Positions 47,119 to 56,697 of a stretch of DNA of 64,000 bases are shown here, piece by piece (position 1 is the stretch's first letter; each line of letters opens with the position of its first letter). The notes under the pieces were generated by a model. It did no database searches and was not told the origin of the DNA. It saw nothing but the letters and a program-made list of their open reading frames with translations. Source of the DNA: Actinomycetota bacterium (GTDB lineage Bacteria > Actinomycetota > Actinomycetes > Mycobacteriales > JACQDL01); the NCBI GenBank assembly GCA_016201065.1, contig JACQDL010000005.1:51980-115979 (forward strand), in the 5' to 3' direction. The position numbers were made by a program, and so were the translations under genes.

Positions 47119-47681
47119 CGGGTGCCCGCCGGCGGCGGAGCCGCACCCGGTACCCGGTCGGCGGCCAGCACCGACCGCCAGAGCTGGCCGTACCACGGCT
47201 GGGCCGGATCGGCGGTCGGTGCCGGGGCACCGGCTCCCGCCGGGTCACTCGCCGGAGCGTCGTGGTCGATCACCAGGTACACGGAGTCACCCGGCATCAC
47301 GTACTGCAATCGCTTCCGGGCCATCGCCCGCACGTAGGCCGGGTCACGGAGCTGCCGTGCCTGCACGGTGAGCGCGGCGACCCGCTCCTGGGCGGCGGAC
47401 CGCTGCCGGTCCAGGTCGGCGAGGCGGCTCCGCTGGCTGAGGTACTGCTTGGTCGGGAAGGCCAGGGCCAGCACCAGCGCGCAGCCCACGAGACCGAGCA
47501 CCGCGGCCCGTCCGGTGAGACCGCTGTTCCGCCACTCCGCGGCGCTCCGGCGGGCCGCCGGGCGGCCGGCGGACCGCCCGACCCGGGTCCGGGCTCCCCG
47601 GTCCCGGGTATACCTCGACCCGCCCGGCCGGCGCGAGCGGCCCGGACCGGAGGTCCGCCGCACCGGCCGTGGCGACGGCAT
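47115..47681 (-). CDS. Septum formation initiator FtsB/DivIC
   Basis: 188 residues. Arg-rich N-terminal cytoplasmic tail, one membrane helix (AAVLGLVGCALVLALAF), a coiled coil (SQRSRLADLDRQRSAAQERVAAL) and the family box DPAYVRAMARKRLQYVMPGD. It belongs to the FtsB-FtsL-FtsQ division complex. A Pro/Ala-rich external tail follows. It starts 3 bp after eno. Confidence 0.88.
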   Translation of the reverse strand: MPSPRPVRRTSGPGRSRRPGGSRYTRDRGARTRVGRSAGRPAARRSAAEWRNSGLTGRAAVLGLVGCALVLALAFPTKQYLSQRSRLADLDRQRSAAQERVAALTVQARQLRDPAYVRAMARKRLQYVMPGDSVYLVIDHDAPASDPAGAGAPAPTADPAQPWYGQLWRSVLAADRVPGAAPPPAGTR

Positions 47682-47684
47682 GGC

Positions 47685-49070
<1,386 letters not shown>

Positions 49071-49084
49071 TCATAGTTCGCCGG

Positions 49085-50041
49085 GTGAGGCTGTGGCAAC
49101 GCCGCGCGGTGCGGCACATGGTGTGGTCCCTGGTTCCGCTGCTGGTGATCGGCGCCACCGCGATCGGCGTGCTCGGCACGGCATACCGGCAGGTGGTCGC
49201 CGAGCTGCGGCCCGCGACGGCGGTGGCGCGGGCCACGGTCACCACCGGCGGGGTCGGCCGGGACGGGCTGTCGCTGCGGTGGACCGACGGCGCCGGCGCC
49301 GCGCACGTCAGCCGGTTGGTCTTCCCCCGCACGGGCGATGTGCCGGCCGGGACGGCGGTCGAGGTGCGGTACGTCCCCGGCGACCCGAGCCGGGTGTACT
49401 CCGCCGCTGACGAGCCGAACACCCGTGGTCGCGGGTACCTCAGCGGGGTCACCTTCGGCGTGCTGGTGCTCGTGGTGGCCCTCGTCGGCACCGGTTACCG
49501 ACTCGTTCGGCGGGTCCGGCTGGAACGCCGCCCGGCGCGGAGCCTCCCGGTGCGCTGGGCGGCGAGCAAGCGTGGGCTGATCCAACGGTCGTGGCTGGTC
49601 GTCACCGATGGCGACCGGGAATGGTGGCAGCCGGTCTACTGGCAGCCGGGGTTGCCGGACCTTCTGGCGGGCACGCCGTGTCCGGTGCGCGGCACGCCCG
49701 CGACGGGGCGGCTGCTCCTCGCCGAGGTCGGCGGCCAGCCGGTGTGGCCCAGCGGCCGGTGCCGGCGCCGGCCGCCCGCCGGCGAGCTCACCGAGAACCT
49801 GGTCGCGTGGACCAGGGCCCAGCAACGCCGCCGGGACCGGGACGCCACCGGGACCGCGCCACCGATCTCGATGACCCGGCACCTCCTCGGCGACATCGGG
49901 CTGGTCCTGCCCGCGCCCGTGCTCGGGCTGCTGTGGGCCTACTTCGACGGTTCCGGCACCGAGGGGTTCGTGGTGGCGACGGCACTGCTCTTCGGCGTGC
50001 TGTTCTGGCTGCCGGGCGTGTTCGGCTCCGACCCGACCTGA
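49085..50041 (+). CDS. DUF3592-like membrane protein
   Basis: 318 residues. Helix 1 (MVWSLVPLLVIGATAIGVLG), an external beta domain (ARATVTTGG ... GTAVEVRYVPGDPSRVY) like DUF3592, helix 2 (VTFGVLVLVVALVGTGYRLV), a soluble part and two C-terminal helices (LVLPAPVLGLLWAYF, FVVATALLFGVLFWLPGVF). GTG at 49085 chosen because it precedes the first helix. Its last 103 bp overlap the 3' end of mazG on the opposite strand. Role unknown. Confidence 0.72.
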   Translation: MRLWQRRAVRHMVWSLVPLLVIGATAIGVLGTAYRQVVAELRPATAVARATVTTGGVGRDGLSLRWTDGAGAAHVSRLVFPRTGDVPAGTAVEVRYVPGDPSRVYSAADEPNTRGRGYLSGVTFGVLVLVVALVGTGYRLVRRVRLERRPARSLPVRWAASKRGLIQRSWLVVTDGDREWWQPVYWQPGLPDLLAGTPCPVRGTPATGRLLLAEVGGQPVWPSGRCRRRPPAGELTENLVAWTRAQQRRRDRDATGTAPPISMTRHLLGDIGLVLPAPVLGLLWAYFDGSGTEGFVVATALLFGVLFWLPGVFGSDPT

Positions 50042-51132
50042 CCCGCCGGCTGGCCCGCCGGCTGGCCCGCGGACGCTGTGGACGCCGCGGCCTCGGCGGC
50101 GAGGATCGCGTCCCGGTACGCCCTGGCCACGGCGCGAAGCTCGACCTCCGGGTCCACCCCCACCTCCCGGGCCTCAGCGACGAGCCGCCAGAGTCGGCCG
50201 CCGATCCCCGCTCCGATCCCCGCAGCGGAGATCGCCCCGGAGATCGCCTCGGAGATCGCCTCGGAGATCGCCCCGGCGGGGAGCACCACGTCGGCCGCCT
50301 TCCGCTGCAGGGTGGCCGCCAGCACGAGCGCCGGCTGCCCCATCGGGATGCCCGCGGTGACCGACGTACGCCGCTTCTCGGCGCGCTTGATGTCCTCCCA
50401 GTTGGCGGCCACCTCGGCGGCTCCGGTCACCGCGACGTCGGCGAACACGTGCGGGTGCCGCCGCACCAGCTTCGCGACCAGGTCACCGGCCACGTCGTCG
50501 ATCGACCACCGGTCGTCCGCGACCCGTTCCTCCGCCAACCGGGCGTGGAACGCCACCTGGAGCAGCAGGTCTCCGAGCTCCTCGCGGAGCGCCTCCGGGT
50601 CGTCCAGCTCCAGCGCCTCGTACGCCTCGTACGCCTCCTCCAGCAGGTACGGCATGAGCGAGGTGTGGCTCTGCTCCGCGTCCCACGGGCAGCCACCCGG
50701 CGAACGCAGCCGGTCCATCACGGCCACCACGTCCAGCAACCGCGCACCGGGCGGGTCCCACGAGCCGTAGACGACCTCCAGCTCCACGCCCGTCGAGCGG
50801 GCCACCAGGTCACCCACCGCGCGGACGAAGCCGGGGTCACCGTCCGGCCCGGCCAGCCACACCACGACACCACCGGTTTCGCGGACCAGCTCCCGGAACG
50901 TCGCGGCGGCCGGTGCCGGCGCGCCCAGCGGCTCCGGCGCGCCCAGCGGCTCCTGCGCGCCCAGCGGCAACGCCGCGACCTCGATGCCGGCGGCACGGAC
51001 CGCGCGGGACTGCGGGGAGTGCGGGTCGGCGGCGTACACCGGACCTGACCGCAGCGCCTCCCACCCGGCCGCCGACAGCAGGCCCGGCGGTAGCCGGGGG
51101 GACGTGGCGACGAGCAGCAGCCGATCGGTCAC
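49939..51132 (-). CDS. mazG: Nucleoside triphosphate pyrophosphohydrolase MazG
   Basis: 397 residues. N-terminal tetrapyrrole-methylase-like part (LLLVATSPRLPPGLL) then the MazG domain: SPGGCPWDAEQSHTSLMPYL, metal ligands EEAYEAYEA and REELGDLLLQVAFHA, and ANWEDIKRAEK. It hydrolyses non-canonical or excess NTPs. The C-terminal ~45 residues are low complexity and overlap the facing gene by 103 bp. In-frame repeats LGAxEP (~residues 56-70) and EAIS (~290-303) come from tandem DNA repeats. Confidence 0.88.
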   Translation of the reverse strand: MTDRLLLVATSPRLPPGLLSAAGWEALRSGPVYAADPHSPQSRAVRAAGIEVAALPLGAQEPLGAPEPLGAPAPAAATFRELVRETGGVVVWLAGPDGDPGFVRAVGDLVARSTGVELEVVYGSWDPPGARLLDVVAVMDRLRSPGGCPWDAEQSHTSLMPYLLEEAYEAYEALELDDPEALREELGDLLLQVAFHARLAEERVADDRWSIDDVAGDLVAKLVRRHPHVFADVAVTGAAEVAANWEDIKRAEKRRTSVTAGIPMGQPALVLAATLQRKAADVVLPAGAISEAISEAISGAISAAGIGAGIGGRLWRLVAEAREVGVDPEVELRAVARAYRDAILAAEAAASTASAGQPAGQPAGQVGSEPNTPGSQNSTPKSSAVATTNPSVPEPSK

Positions 51133-51785
51133 AGCAGCGGTGGCCGGGCCGGACGCTGGGCCAGCCGCACCACCGGGTTGGCGTAGGCATCGACCCGCAG
51201 CGCGCGCGGGTTCCAGACGCCGTAGCGGGGGTCCGTCCGGACACCGAGCTCCACCGCGAGCTGCACCAGGTAACCCTGGCCCACCTGCATGGCGGCGGAA
51301 ATGCTCTGCTGGGCCCCGGGAAGCCGCAGGTCCCGACCGTCCACCGGCCGCGGCACGCTGCCCTGCGTGTAGCCGAGCTCGGCGATGAGCAGCTCGTCCC
51401 GCGCCTCTCGGGTGACCACCGCGGCGGACATCCCATTCCTCGCCCGGATCCGGTCCATCCCACCGGAGATGTCGATGAGCTGCTGCACCTCGGCGTCGGG
51501 GACGGCGGCCCCGGTGCGCCGCGCCGCCTCGGCGACGAGCAGGTTCTGGATCTCGCGGTAGAGCACGCCCCGCCGGAACTCGCCGATGTCACCCCCGGAC
51601 TGCTGGGCGATCGCGTCCCGGACACCGTTCTGGTCGAGCCCCTCGGTCACCTCGGCCTGCAGCTGCCGATCCGTGATCCGCTGGCCGCCCACGAACGCCG
51701 CCGAGCCGGCGGTGGGCTGGCATGCGGTCAGCGCGAGCGTGCCGGCGGTGAGCAGGAGACCCGCGACGGCGGTACGACGGCTCAT
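51129..51785 (-). CDS. SurA-like N-terminal domain lipoprotein
   Basis: 218 residues. Lipobox LALTAC at the end of a signal peptide (RRTAVAGLLLTAGTLALTAC), then GGQRITDRQLQAEV, helical segments as in the SurA N-terminal chaperone domain, and no PPIase domain. ATG at 51785 has AAGGACC upstream. The stop overlaps the mazG start (ATGA). Probably an extracytoplasmic folding factor; the mazG-SurA pair is common in actinobacteria. Confidence 0.8.
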   Translation of the reverse strand: MSRRTAVAGLLLTAGTLALTACQPTAGSAAFVGGQRITDRQLQAEVTEGLDQNGVRDAIAQQSGGDIGEFRRGVLYREIQNLLVAEAARRTGAAVPDAEVQQLIDISGGMDRIRARNGMSAAVVTREARDELLIAELGYTQGSVPRPVDGRDLRLPGAQQSISAAMQVGQGYLVQLAVELGVRTDPRYGVWNPRALRVDAYANPVVRLAQRPARPPLL

Positions 51786-51826
51786 CAGGTGGTCCTTCCG
51801 TGCGTTGCCTGGCGGGTGCAAGGCTC

Positions 51827-52159
51827 TCACGGATCGCCGACCGGCTCATGTCCGGGCCGGCCGGCCAGCCCCATCAGCTCCCGGGGAACGCCGAGACCGT
51901 CAGAGATCCGGGCCAGCACGTCGTAGGCGAGCACCCGCCGCCCGCGCATGATCGCGGACACCTCCGGCTGCGACTGGCCGACCAGCGCACCGATGCGCTG
52001 CTGGCTGATCCCGCGCCGCTGGAGCAGCCGGTAGACGCGGCCGATGTCGCGGGCAGTCACCGCCTGCCGCATCTCGGGGTCGGCCCAGAGGTTGGGGTCG
52101 GGCCGGTCGGCCGGGTTGTCGATCGTGTTCATGGCAGCCAGGTCAGCAGCTGCGGCCAT
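51827..52159 (-). CDS. XRE-family helix-turn-helix regulator
   Basis: 110 residues. One HTH: ARDIGRVYRLLQRRGISQQRIGALVGQSQPEVSAIMRGRRVLAYDVLARISDGLGVP. The start may be ATG 52159 or ATG 52132; neither has a strong ribosome-binding site. In many actinomycetes this HTH is fused to a C-terminal TPR domain; here it is alone, and a TPR protein of the matching type is encoded at 53258 on the other strand. A GTTGCC tandem motif lies 20 bp upstream of the first start. Confidence 0.8.
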   Translation of the reverse strand: MAAAADLAAMNTIDNPADRPDPNLWADPEMRQAVTARDIGRVYRLLQRRGISQQRIGALVGQSQPEVSAIMRGRRVLAYDVLARISDGLGVPRELMGLAGRPGHEPVGDP

Positions 52160-52178
52160 GCTGGACCAGTCCCTGACC

Positions 52179-52200
52179 GTTGCCTGACGTTGCCCAACAC
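52179..52200. promoter_or_regulatory. Tandem GTTGCC motif upstream of the XRE gene
   Basis: GTTGCCTGACGTTGCCCA followed by ACAC. Two GTTGCC half-sites are 11 bp apart, about one helical turn. The same arrangement occurs at 53200-53220 before the TPR gene. Position between divergent genes fits an operator for the XRE protein. Confidence 0.6.
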
Positions 52201-52318
52201 CATGGCTCCCGGAATGCCCGCCGAGCACTCCGGCTCCCCCGCCCTCACCGTGAAGCCCCCTAAACTGACTCCGTTCGGGAGCGCAGCTACCACGTTTCGC
52301 ACGCATGCGGGAGCCAGG

Positions 52319-53152
52319 ATGCCGAGCGATGACGAGACCTTCGAGTCGGTTCGACGCGAGCCCGATCCGGTGGCACAGGGCCGACGCGCCACCGAGCTGC
52401 TCAACATCTACCAACGACGGACCGCCGAGCTGGCAAGACTCCGGCGGGAGGCCATGCGGAGGCTCCAGACCGAGCGTGGCATGAGCTATGCCGCAATCGC
52501 GGACGCCTTCGGGCTCTCCAAGGGTCGAATCGGCCAGCTCATCCAGGCAGGACCACCCGTCGAACGGGCGCTGTTCGGGCTCGGCCCGATCAGCATCGCC
52601 GTGCCGCTGCGGGGCAGCCCGGACCGGACACTGCCCGTGTTCGCCTCGGAGGACGCCCTCGCCGCCGATCGGCTGGCCGCACTCCTGCGCGACCTCGCGT
52701 TCGAGGTGGAACGCGTGAGCATCCCGGTGGACGGCCGATGGCAGCCGGCGGGAGATGTCGTCGCGATCTGCGGACCGAAGTCGTCGGCCGTCAGCGCCCA
52801 CGCCCTCGAAGCCGATCCGCTCCTTCGCTTCCACGAACGCGACGGCCGGTGGGTCATCGAGGACCGCGCCGACGGCCGCAGCTACGGCTCGCCGCTGGAC
52901 GACGACCCACCCGACCGGAGCGCCGACATCGCCTATCTCGGCCGGCTCCCGGTCGACGGCGGCACGATGCTGCTCATCGCTGGCGTGCACGCCCTCGGCT
53001 CGCTGGGTGCGGTGGACTACCTCATCAACCACCTTGCCGAGCTGTACCGGGTCGTCGGAACGGGACCGTTCTCCATGGTCACGGCCAGCCGGCACCACGG
53101 CGAACGGGTCATCCACAGCGAGGCGCTCTGCCCACCACGGGTGCACCAGTAG
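52319..53152 (+). CDS. Sigma-like HTH DNA-binding protein with unknown C-terminal domain
   Basis: 277 residues. A coiled helix and HTH at ~residues 25-75 (RRTAELARLRREAMRRLQTE, SYAAIADAFGLSKGRIGQLI) resemble sigma region 4. The C-terminal domain (DVVAICGPKSSAVSAHALEADP, ADIAYLGRLPVDGGTMLLIAGVHALGSLGAVDYLI) is alpha/beta and unknown to me; the GPKSS loop may bind a small ligand or nucleotide. ATG at 52319 with GAGCCAGG upstream. It is divergent from the XRE gene (gap 159 bp). Confidence 0.72.
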   Translation: MPSDDETFESVRREPDPVAQGRRATELLNIYQRRTAELARLRREAMRRLQTERGMSYAAIADAFGLSKGRIGQLIQAGPPVERALFGLGPISIAVPLRGSPDRTLPVFASEDALAADRLAALLRDLAFEVERVSIPVDGRWQPAGDVVAICGPKSSAVSAHALEADPLLRFHERDGRWVIEDRADGRSYGSPLDDDPPDRSADIAYLGRLPVDGGTMLLIAGVHALGSLGAVDYLINHLAELYRVVGTGPFSMVTASRHHGERVIHSEALCPPRVHQ

Positions 53153-53199
53153 CCCAAGCCCACAGAACTGCCTCCCGGCGGTCCCCGAGTGTGCCGCGT

Positions 53200-53220
53200 G
53201 TTGCCTGGTGTTGCCCAGTG
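53200..53220. promoter_or_regulatory. Tandem GTTGCC motif upstream of the TPR gene
   Basis: GTTGCCTGGTGTTGCCCA followed by GTG, matching 52179-52200 in 15 of the first 18 bases or better. It lies 38 bp before the TPR gene start, in a promoter-like position. Confidence 0.6.
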
Positions 53221-53257
53221 CCTTCGCATCCCGTGATCGGGTGGTTACGGTTGAATC

Positions 53258-54409
53258 GTGCCCGACGGACCGTACCGGCATCCGCTCGCCGCGCTGCGCG
53301 GCTGGCCGGGCTGGCTGCTGCTGGCCCACCCCGACGACCGGGCCGTCCTCACCGCGGCGTGGACCCCGGCCGGCACGATCACCGTACTCACCGCCGTAGC
53401 CCAAGGAGGAGCCGTGGACCGACGTGGATTCCTCATCGTGACCGGTGGCGCGCTGTCCGCGCTCGGCACCGACTGGGCCAACGCCCTGCCGGCCAGCGCC
53501 ACCCACCCCGGTCGACGCCAACTCACCGCCGACATGGTCACCGGCCTGGAGCAGCGGCTGGACAGCCTCCGGCGACTCGACGACGTCCTCGGCGGAGCCG
53601 GCATCCGGCACGCCGCCGTCGCCGAGCTCCAGCTCCTGGACCGGCTCGCCAACGACGCGCACTACGACGACGCGGTCGGCCGCCGGCTGTTCGCGGCCGT
53701 CGCCGAGGCCGGCCGGATCTGCGGCTGGACGCACTTCGACGCCGGCCAGCACGCCGCCGCACAGACCTTCTACCTCACCGCGCTACGCGCCGCCGCCACC
53801 GCTGGCGACCCCGCCACCGGCGCGAACATCCTCACGTTCATGTCGATCCAGGCCAACGAGCACGGCCATCCACGGGAGGCGGCAAGCCTCGCCCGGACCG
53901 CGCTGGAACGCTCCGCCGCGCATGCCACCCCGCGGGTCCGGTCCCTGCTCCACGCCCGGACCGGCCGCGCGTTGGCGCTGGTCGGTGAGCGCAACGAGTC
54001 AGCGCGGCAGTTGGGTCTCGCCGCCGACGCGCTGGCCGCTGGTCCGCACGACGATGATCCGCCGTGGCTCTACTACTACGACGAGTACGAGCTGCGCGTG
54101 TGTGCCGGGCGGGCTGCCATGGATCTCGACCGACCGACAGCTGCCGCCCAGCACCTGCTCGCGGCCGCCTCTCACCGGATCACCACCGGTTACCTCCGCG
54201 ACGCCGCCAAGAACCTCGCCGAGGCCGCGCAGGCCCGACTCGCCTCGGGCAATCTCGACGCGACCTGCGACACCGGCCGCCGGGCTGCCGAACTCGCCAC
54301 CCAGGTGGACTCCAACCAGGTCATCGGCGCGTTGGCGGGCCTGCGAGCCGACCTCGCCCCACACCGATCGGTCCCCGTCGTCCGCGACTTCCTCGACCGC
54401 ACCGCCTGA
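53258..54409 (+). CDS. TPR-domain protein of the XRE-regulator type, lacking its HTH
   Basis: 383 residues from GTG 53258. A second possible GTG start at 53414 has a much better AAGGAGGA ribosome-binding site and gives 331 residues starting VDRRGFLIVTGGALSALG, a Tat-signal-like sequence that is also common in the linker of XRE-TPR regulators. The rest is TPR-like helices (GWTHFDAGQHAAAQTFYLTAL, AASLARTALERSAAHATPRV). It looks like the sensor half of an XRE-TPR regulator whose HTH half is the separate gene at 51827. Confidence 0.72.
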   Translation: MPDGPYRHPLAALRGWPGWLLLAHPDDRAVLTAAWTPAGTITVLTAVAQGGAVDRRGFLIVTGGALSALGTDWANALPASATHPGRRQLTADMVTGLEQRLDSLRRLDDVLGGAGIRHAAVAELQLLDRLANDAHYDDAVGRRLFAAVAEAGRICGWTHFDAGQHAAAQTFYLTALRAAATAGDPATGANILTFMSIQANEHGHPREAASLARTALERSAAHATPRVRSLLHARTGRALALVGERNESARQLGLAADALAAGPHDDDPPWLYYYDEYELRVCAGRAAMDLDRPTAAAQHLLAAASHRITTGYLRDAAKNLAEAAQARLASGNLDATCDTGRRAAELATQVDSNQVIGALAGLRADLAPHRSVPVVRDFLDRTA

Positions 54410-54474
54410 CCGGGGCCGGGCCCCGGCACTACTGATCGGCGAGAGCCTCATCGACCGCGCGTCGGGCGATGGCG

Positions 54475-54697
54475 GCCAGGTCGCCGAACAGGGGGCTGGG
54501 GCGGGCGGCGTCCCATCGGTAGCGGTGCCAGGTCGCCCAGCAGGACGGGCAGACGTCGAGCCACCGTCGCGGGGCGCCTTGACCCGGTTGGGGTGATCCG
54601 CCCGTTCGTGGCCGCCGCCACGCGGTAAGGCCCCGACCGGCGTCGACCGCGGGGTCGATCGCGGGTGGTGGGGGGCGGTCACGGCCGCGCGCTTGGC
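54475..54697. repeat. Chimeric duplicate of the 56.4-57.3 kb locus
   Basis: 54475-54560 matches about 56401-56487 (5' end of a methyltransferase gene on the minus strand), and 54569-54697 matches about 57168-57296 (3' end of the Nudix gene). The ~680 bp between those parts is absent here. So this segment is a copy with an internal deletion. On the minus strand it still encodes the CPSCWATWHRYRWDAARPSP zinc-finger peptide, ending at 54429. The rest of 54410-54849 has no recognisable gene. Confidence 0.75.
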
Positions 54698-54849
54698 GAC
54701 GCGAGTGACAGATCCGCACGTGGGCGTGTCGGGCCGGTAGGTGTCGGTGGGGTACCTAGACTCGCCCGGTAGCGTGACCGCCCATATCGCCCGTCCACAG
54801 ACGGGTATCACGACTGAGGACTACCGCAGCACGCTGGGAGCCGGATTCG

Positions 54850-55200
54850 ATGAGTCAGGTCAAGCTGGTCCGGGACAAGATTCCGCAGATCATCCGCGAC
54901 ACGGGGGTCGAGCCGGTGACCCGGGTCGCCGACGCCGGGGAGTACCGGAGTCTGCTGCGGGCCAAGCTGGTCGAGGAGGTCGACGAGTTCCTCGCCGCGG
55001 ACGACCCGGGCGAGTTGGCAGACGTGCTGGAGGTGCTGCTGGCGCTGGCGAGCGATCTCGGTGTCGACCGGGACCAGCTGGAGAAGCTGCGTGCAGCCAA
55101 GGCGTTCGAGCGGGGCGGGTTCGGCGACCGGATCGTGTGGGCCGGCAACGCGGCGGCTGCTGGCCACGCGGCCTACGCGGGCTTGGCCAGCAGCACCTGA
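54850..55200 (+). CDS. MazG-like nucleotide pyrophosphohydrolase
   Basis: 116 residues. QVKLVRDKIPQIIRDTG is the signature of small all-alpha NTP pyrophosphatases related to phosphoribosyl-ATP pyrophosphohydrolase; metal ligands are in LVEEVDEFLA and ELADVLEVLL. It probably hydrolyses a modified or damaged nucleotide. ATG at 54850 with GGGAG upstream. It stands alone between broken duplicates, near the nucleotide-related operon at 57-64 kb. Its end overlaps the methyltransferase fragment by 28 bp. Confidence 0.85.
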   Translation: MSQVKLVRDKIPQIIRDTGVEPVTRVADAGEYRSLLRAKLVEEVDEFLAADDPGELADVLEVLLALASDLGVDRDQLEKLRAAKAFERGGFGDRIVWAGNAAAAGHAAYAGLASST

Positions 55201-55630
55201 CCCACGCCGGGTGAGCCGGCCAGAAGTGCCTGTTCCGCGGCGGGTCGCAGCCCGGCCCGCCGGCCGAGCGCGACGATCTGCTCGGTGGGTATGCCCTTCT
55301 GGAAAGTGCCCTTGGCCGCACTGGACCAGTAGCCGTCATGGTGAACGGGCCAGTTCGCTGACACGGCTCGTGGGTCGATTTCGGCGGGAGATCGCGTGAC
55401 GACGAGCAGGTGGCCGCCGGGGCGCACGAACCGGGCGGCGTGCTGCAACGCTTTGATTCGCTGCCAGGGGTCGGGCAGGACGTTGAGCGCGAACACGTTC
55501 GCGACCAGGTCGTACTGGCGATCGGGTTCGCCGGTCCAGCCGAAGCCGGGGTGGGGATCCCAGCCGTCGGCGTCCAGCCCCGCGGCGCGGTAGTGGGCAA
55601 CGTCGCTGCCGCGCCCGCATCCTGTGGGCG
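55173..55630 (-). pseudogene. Class I SAM methyltransferase, N-terminus lost
   Basis: The open frame starts right after an in-frame TGA and begins at motif I (GCGRGSDVAHYRAAGLDADG), then WDPHPGFG, YDLVANVFALNVLPDPW, FVRPGGHLLVVTR and a normal C-terminus (GVGQVLLAKPA). About 50-60 N-terminal residues expected before motif I are absent and there is no start codon before it; an internal GTG would give only 107 residues. So the gene is broken at its 5' side, in the same stretch that holds other duplicated pieces. Confidence 0.65.
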
Positions 55631-55721
55631 ATCAGCCCGGCCGTCGGAATCAGCGCGATGCGGGACGTCAGGCGCCGGCTCCGCCGCAGAACCCGGCGCC
55701 CGGGAGCGTGAATGGTCACAA

Positions 55722-56612
55722 TCAGGTCGTGCTGGCGCCCACGCGGTTCGGCCGTTCTCGGGGCGCGGCCCAGGCGTCAATGGAACCGGACTGCGGGATG
55801 GTGAGGATCGGGTGGAGGCCCTGGTCGGCGAGGTGGGCATTGATCTCGCCGGCGGGGCGCCGGAGGTGGAAGCCCTGGCTGCCGTGGGTTCGGGTCGCGG
55901 CCAGGTCCTCGCTGATGACGAGCCGGACCTGCCGCAGGACGGGGGTGAGTTGGTCGAGGTCGGGTAGGTGGTCGAGGGTGTCGATGATCCAGAGCGTGTC
56001 CGGGGTCGGGGCCAGCGGTAGTGCGTCGGGTTGGTGGACAGGCTCGTGGCTGCCCGCGCGGGCTTGGCGCCAGCGTAGGAACCGGGTGGGTGGGGAGTCG
56101 AGGTCGCAGGCGATGACGGTGTAGCCGGTGGCCCGTAGGGCCAGCGTGTCGGCTCCGATGCCGCACCCGTAGTCGAGGACGGTCCGGGAACGTTCTCGGC
56201 GCAGCAGGGGTAGGGCGTCGCGTAGGTAGGGTGGCCGGTTGCCGCTGGCGTGCCAGATGACCTGGTTGTACAGGTAGGACGGGGTGTCGGCGTAGAAGCG
56301 GCGGATCTGTTCTGGCGTGGTTGCCGCGGCGCCGTCCCATTCGGCGGCCAGCCGGCGGGAGGAGTCGTAGTAGTCGATGAACGCCGGGCCGAGGAACGTG
56401 GCCAGGTCGCCGAACAGTGGGCTGGGACGGGCGGCGTCCCATCGGTAGCGGTGCCAGGTTGTCCAGCAGGACGGGCAGGCGTCGAGGTGCCGGCGGGTCT
56501 CGTGGTTGCGTTCGGGGTTCAGCGACCGGCGCAGGTAGGCGTCTAGGTCGCTGGTGACCTGCCTGCAGCGGTTCGTGACCGGTTGGTGGTGGTCGGGGAT
56601 CTGGTCGGTCAT
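55722..56612 (-). CDS. Methyltransferase with an N-terminal zf-HC2-like zinc finger
   Basis: 296 residues. The first ~60 residues carry HLDACPSCW, the H-x3-C-x2-C pattern of anti-sigma zinc fingers, in the context LDAYLRRSLNPERNHETRRH. From ~residue 100 a class I SAM methyltransferase follows: VLDYGCGIGADTLALRATG (motif I), IACDLDSPPTRFL, LWIIDTLDHLPDL. ATG at 56612. The start codon overlaps that of the divergent Nudix frame by 2 bp, so the mRNA may be leaderless. Substrate unknown; the fusion is unusual. Confidence 0.78.
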   Translation of the reverse strand: MTDQIPDHHQPVTNRCRQVTSDLDAYLRRSLNPERNHETRRHLDACPSCWTTWHRYRWDAARPSPLFGDLATFLGPAFIDYYDSSRRLAAEWDGAAATTPEQIRRFYADTPSYLYNQVIWHASGNRPPYLRDALPLLRRERSRTVLDYGCGIGADTLALRATGYTVIACDLDSPPTRFLRWRQARAGSHEPVHQPDALPLAPTPDTLWIIDTLDHLPDLDQLTPVLRQVRLVISEDLAATRTHGSQGFHLRRPAGEINAHLADQGLHPILTIPQSGSIDAWAAPRERPNRVGASTT

Positions 56613-56697
56613 GGCGTGCGTCGGTGAGGCGAAGGGGGTGGTGTGGCAGGGTCGGGGTGTCCTGGTCGTCGATCCCGTCTGGGGTTGTCTGGTGAGC

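Noticed and set aside
53414..53490. Tat signal peptide for the TPR protein
   Set aside because: The DRRGFL stretch is common in linkers of cytoplasmic XRE-TPR regulators; export is not supported by the rest of the protein.
54429..54719. A 96-codon minus-strand gene encoding the zinc-finger peptide
   Set aside because: Its N-terminal half translates duplicated Nudix DNA in the wrong strand; only the finger peptide is protein-like, so it is listed as part of the duplication.
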